Positions 63,341-64,000 of a stretch of DNA of 64,000 nt are shown one piece after another (within the stretch, counting starts at the first letter, position 1; every line of letters starts with the position of its first letter). Location of the stretch: the NCBI GenBank assembly GCA_017469935.1, contig JAFUFL010000022.1:1-64000 (forward strand), written 5' to 3'. The notes beneath the pieces are model-generated. The model searched no databases. It was not told where the DNA came from and worked only from the letters and a program-made list of their open reading frames with translations. A program made the position numbers and the translations under genes. This DNA comes from Lachnospiraceae bacterium. Its GTDB lineage: Bacteria > Bacillota > Clostridia > Lachnospirales > Lachnospiraceae.

Positions 63341-64000
63341 ATGAACGGGATGAGCACGGGGGAGCGCAGGCAGAAGATGGAGGAAGCCGTCGAGTATCTG
63401 GATTCGACCCCTCTTTTTGCAAAAAAGAGCAGCCTGGAGAATGTCAGAAAGTATCTGGAGCTGTTCGGACATCCCGAGCGCGGGATGAAGATCATTCATG
63501 TCGCCGGCACGAACGGGAAAGGGAGCGTCTGCGCGCGGATCGCATCCTGCCTTCGGGAGGCGGGATTCAGCGTCGGTCTCTTTATCTCTCCTCACCTTGC
63601 CGTGATCCGGGAGAGAATGTCGATTAATGGAGAAATGATCTCCGAAGAAGAATTTCTTTATTACTTCGAAATTGTAAAAAAAGAGTGCATAAAGGGCGGC
63701 CCTGATGCGCTGCCGCACCTTCTCTATTTTGAAATGCTCTTTATGATGGCCATGCTGTGGTTCAGAGATAAAAAGCCGGATTACCTGGTCCTGGAGACGG
63801 GGCTGGGAGGGCGGCTGGACGCCACGAATTCGATTGAAGACAAAGCCGTCACGGTAATCACGCGGATCGGAATCGATCACACGGCTTACCTCGGAGATAC
63901 GATTGCCGAGATTGCGGCGGAAAAGGCGGGAATCCTGAGAAAAGGCTGTCCCGCGGTATTTCTGACAGAACCGGAAGAAGCCTGGGAAGTGATCAGAGAG
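63341..64000 (+). CDS. folC: Folylpolyglutamate/dihydrofolate synthase (3' truncated)
   Basis: The gene runs off the right edge; 220 codons are visible from the ATG at 63341, preceded by AAGGAAAGG. The Mur-ligase-like domain shows the P-loop GTNGKGS, SPHL, and LETGLGGRLDATN, as in FolC. It adds glutamate to folates using ATP. In many Clostridia folC follows valS, as here. Confidence 0.93.
   Translation, partial: MNGMSTGERRQKMEEAVEYLDSTPLFAKKSSLENVRKYLELFGHPERGMKIIHVAGTNGKGSVCARIASCLREAGFSVGLFISPHLAVIRERMSINGEMISEEEFLYYFEIVKKECIKGGPDALPHLLYFEMLFMMAMLWFRDKKPDYLVLETGLGGRLDATNSIEDKAVTVITRIGIDHTAYLGDTIAEIAAEKAGILRKGCPAVFLTEPEEAWEVIRE

Overview
The window looks like a chromosome segment of an anaerobic Gram-positive bacterium of the Clostridia, most likely Lachnospiraceae. 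This is inferred from strong GGAGG-type ribosome binding sites, frequent GTG/TTG starts, a GerMN-domain lipoprotein, small clostridial families (DUF4250, DUF1294, DUF5721-like and DUF5685-like proteins), a heterodimeric ABC exporter of the TM287/288 type and anaerobic hydrogenase-maturation genes. No rRNA, tRNA or CRISPR array was seen.

Layout. 1-5.5 kb: a heterodimeric ABC exporter (first subunit cut by the window edge) and an M13 metallopeptidase lipoprotein. 5.6-8.3 kb: an IS4/IS1634-type insertion sequence that appears to sit between a small heat shock gene and its promoter, followed by twin palindromes. 8.3-12.3 kb: maf, a TtcA-like tRNA thiolase, pyrB-pyrI on the minus strand with minisatellite-like repeats, and two small uncharacterised genes. 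12.4-18.2 kb: divergent arginine genes, argG to the left and GNAT-argJ-argB-argD to the right, around a cluster of TGCAT palindromes that are probably ArgR operators. 18.3-28 kb: a comEA-like gene, a two-component system whose kinase has a histone H1-like basic tail, a GerMN lipoprotein, comEC, holA and mutY. 28-36.5 kb: a short surface-polysaccharide group ending in a metallophosphoesterase with degraded metal-binding motifs, then a ParB-like/BMP fusion, an active-looking phosphoesterase and a lipoprotein, separated by strings of hairpins.

The most interesting region is 36.6-52.4 kb. Twelve tightly packed, often overlapping plus-strand genes combine two nitrogenase-like H/D/K sets (set A: separate H plus fused D-K; set B: fused H-D plus separate K), the hypF-hypC-hypD-hypE genes that build Fe(CN)2CO units, a TM1266-family hydrogenase-associated protein, the [FeFe]-hydrogenase maturases HydF and HydE, and a class II fumarase. 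The window has no hydG, hydA, hypA, hypB or nifB/E/N. One reading is an [FeFe]-hydrogenase-type cofactor pathway in which the Hyp proteins, perhaps with the nitrogenase-like enzymes, replace HydG as the source of iron-bound CO and cyanide. This is an inference from gene content and order. The operon follows a leader with a terminator-like hairpin, suggesting attenuation.

52.5-64 kb: hisC, a small membrane exporter, a methyltransferase, dapF, a SEC-C protein, then minus-strand genes (J-domain protein, DUF5685-like protein, zinc-ribbon membrane protein, azlCD), a 57-residue DUF4250 protein, valS and the start of folC.
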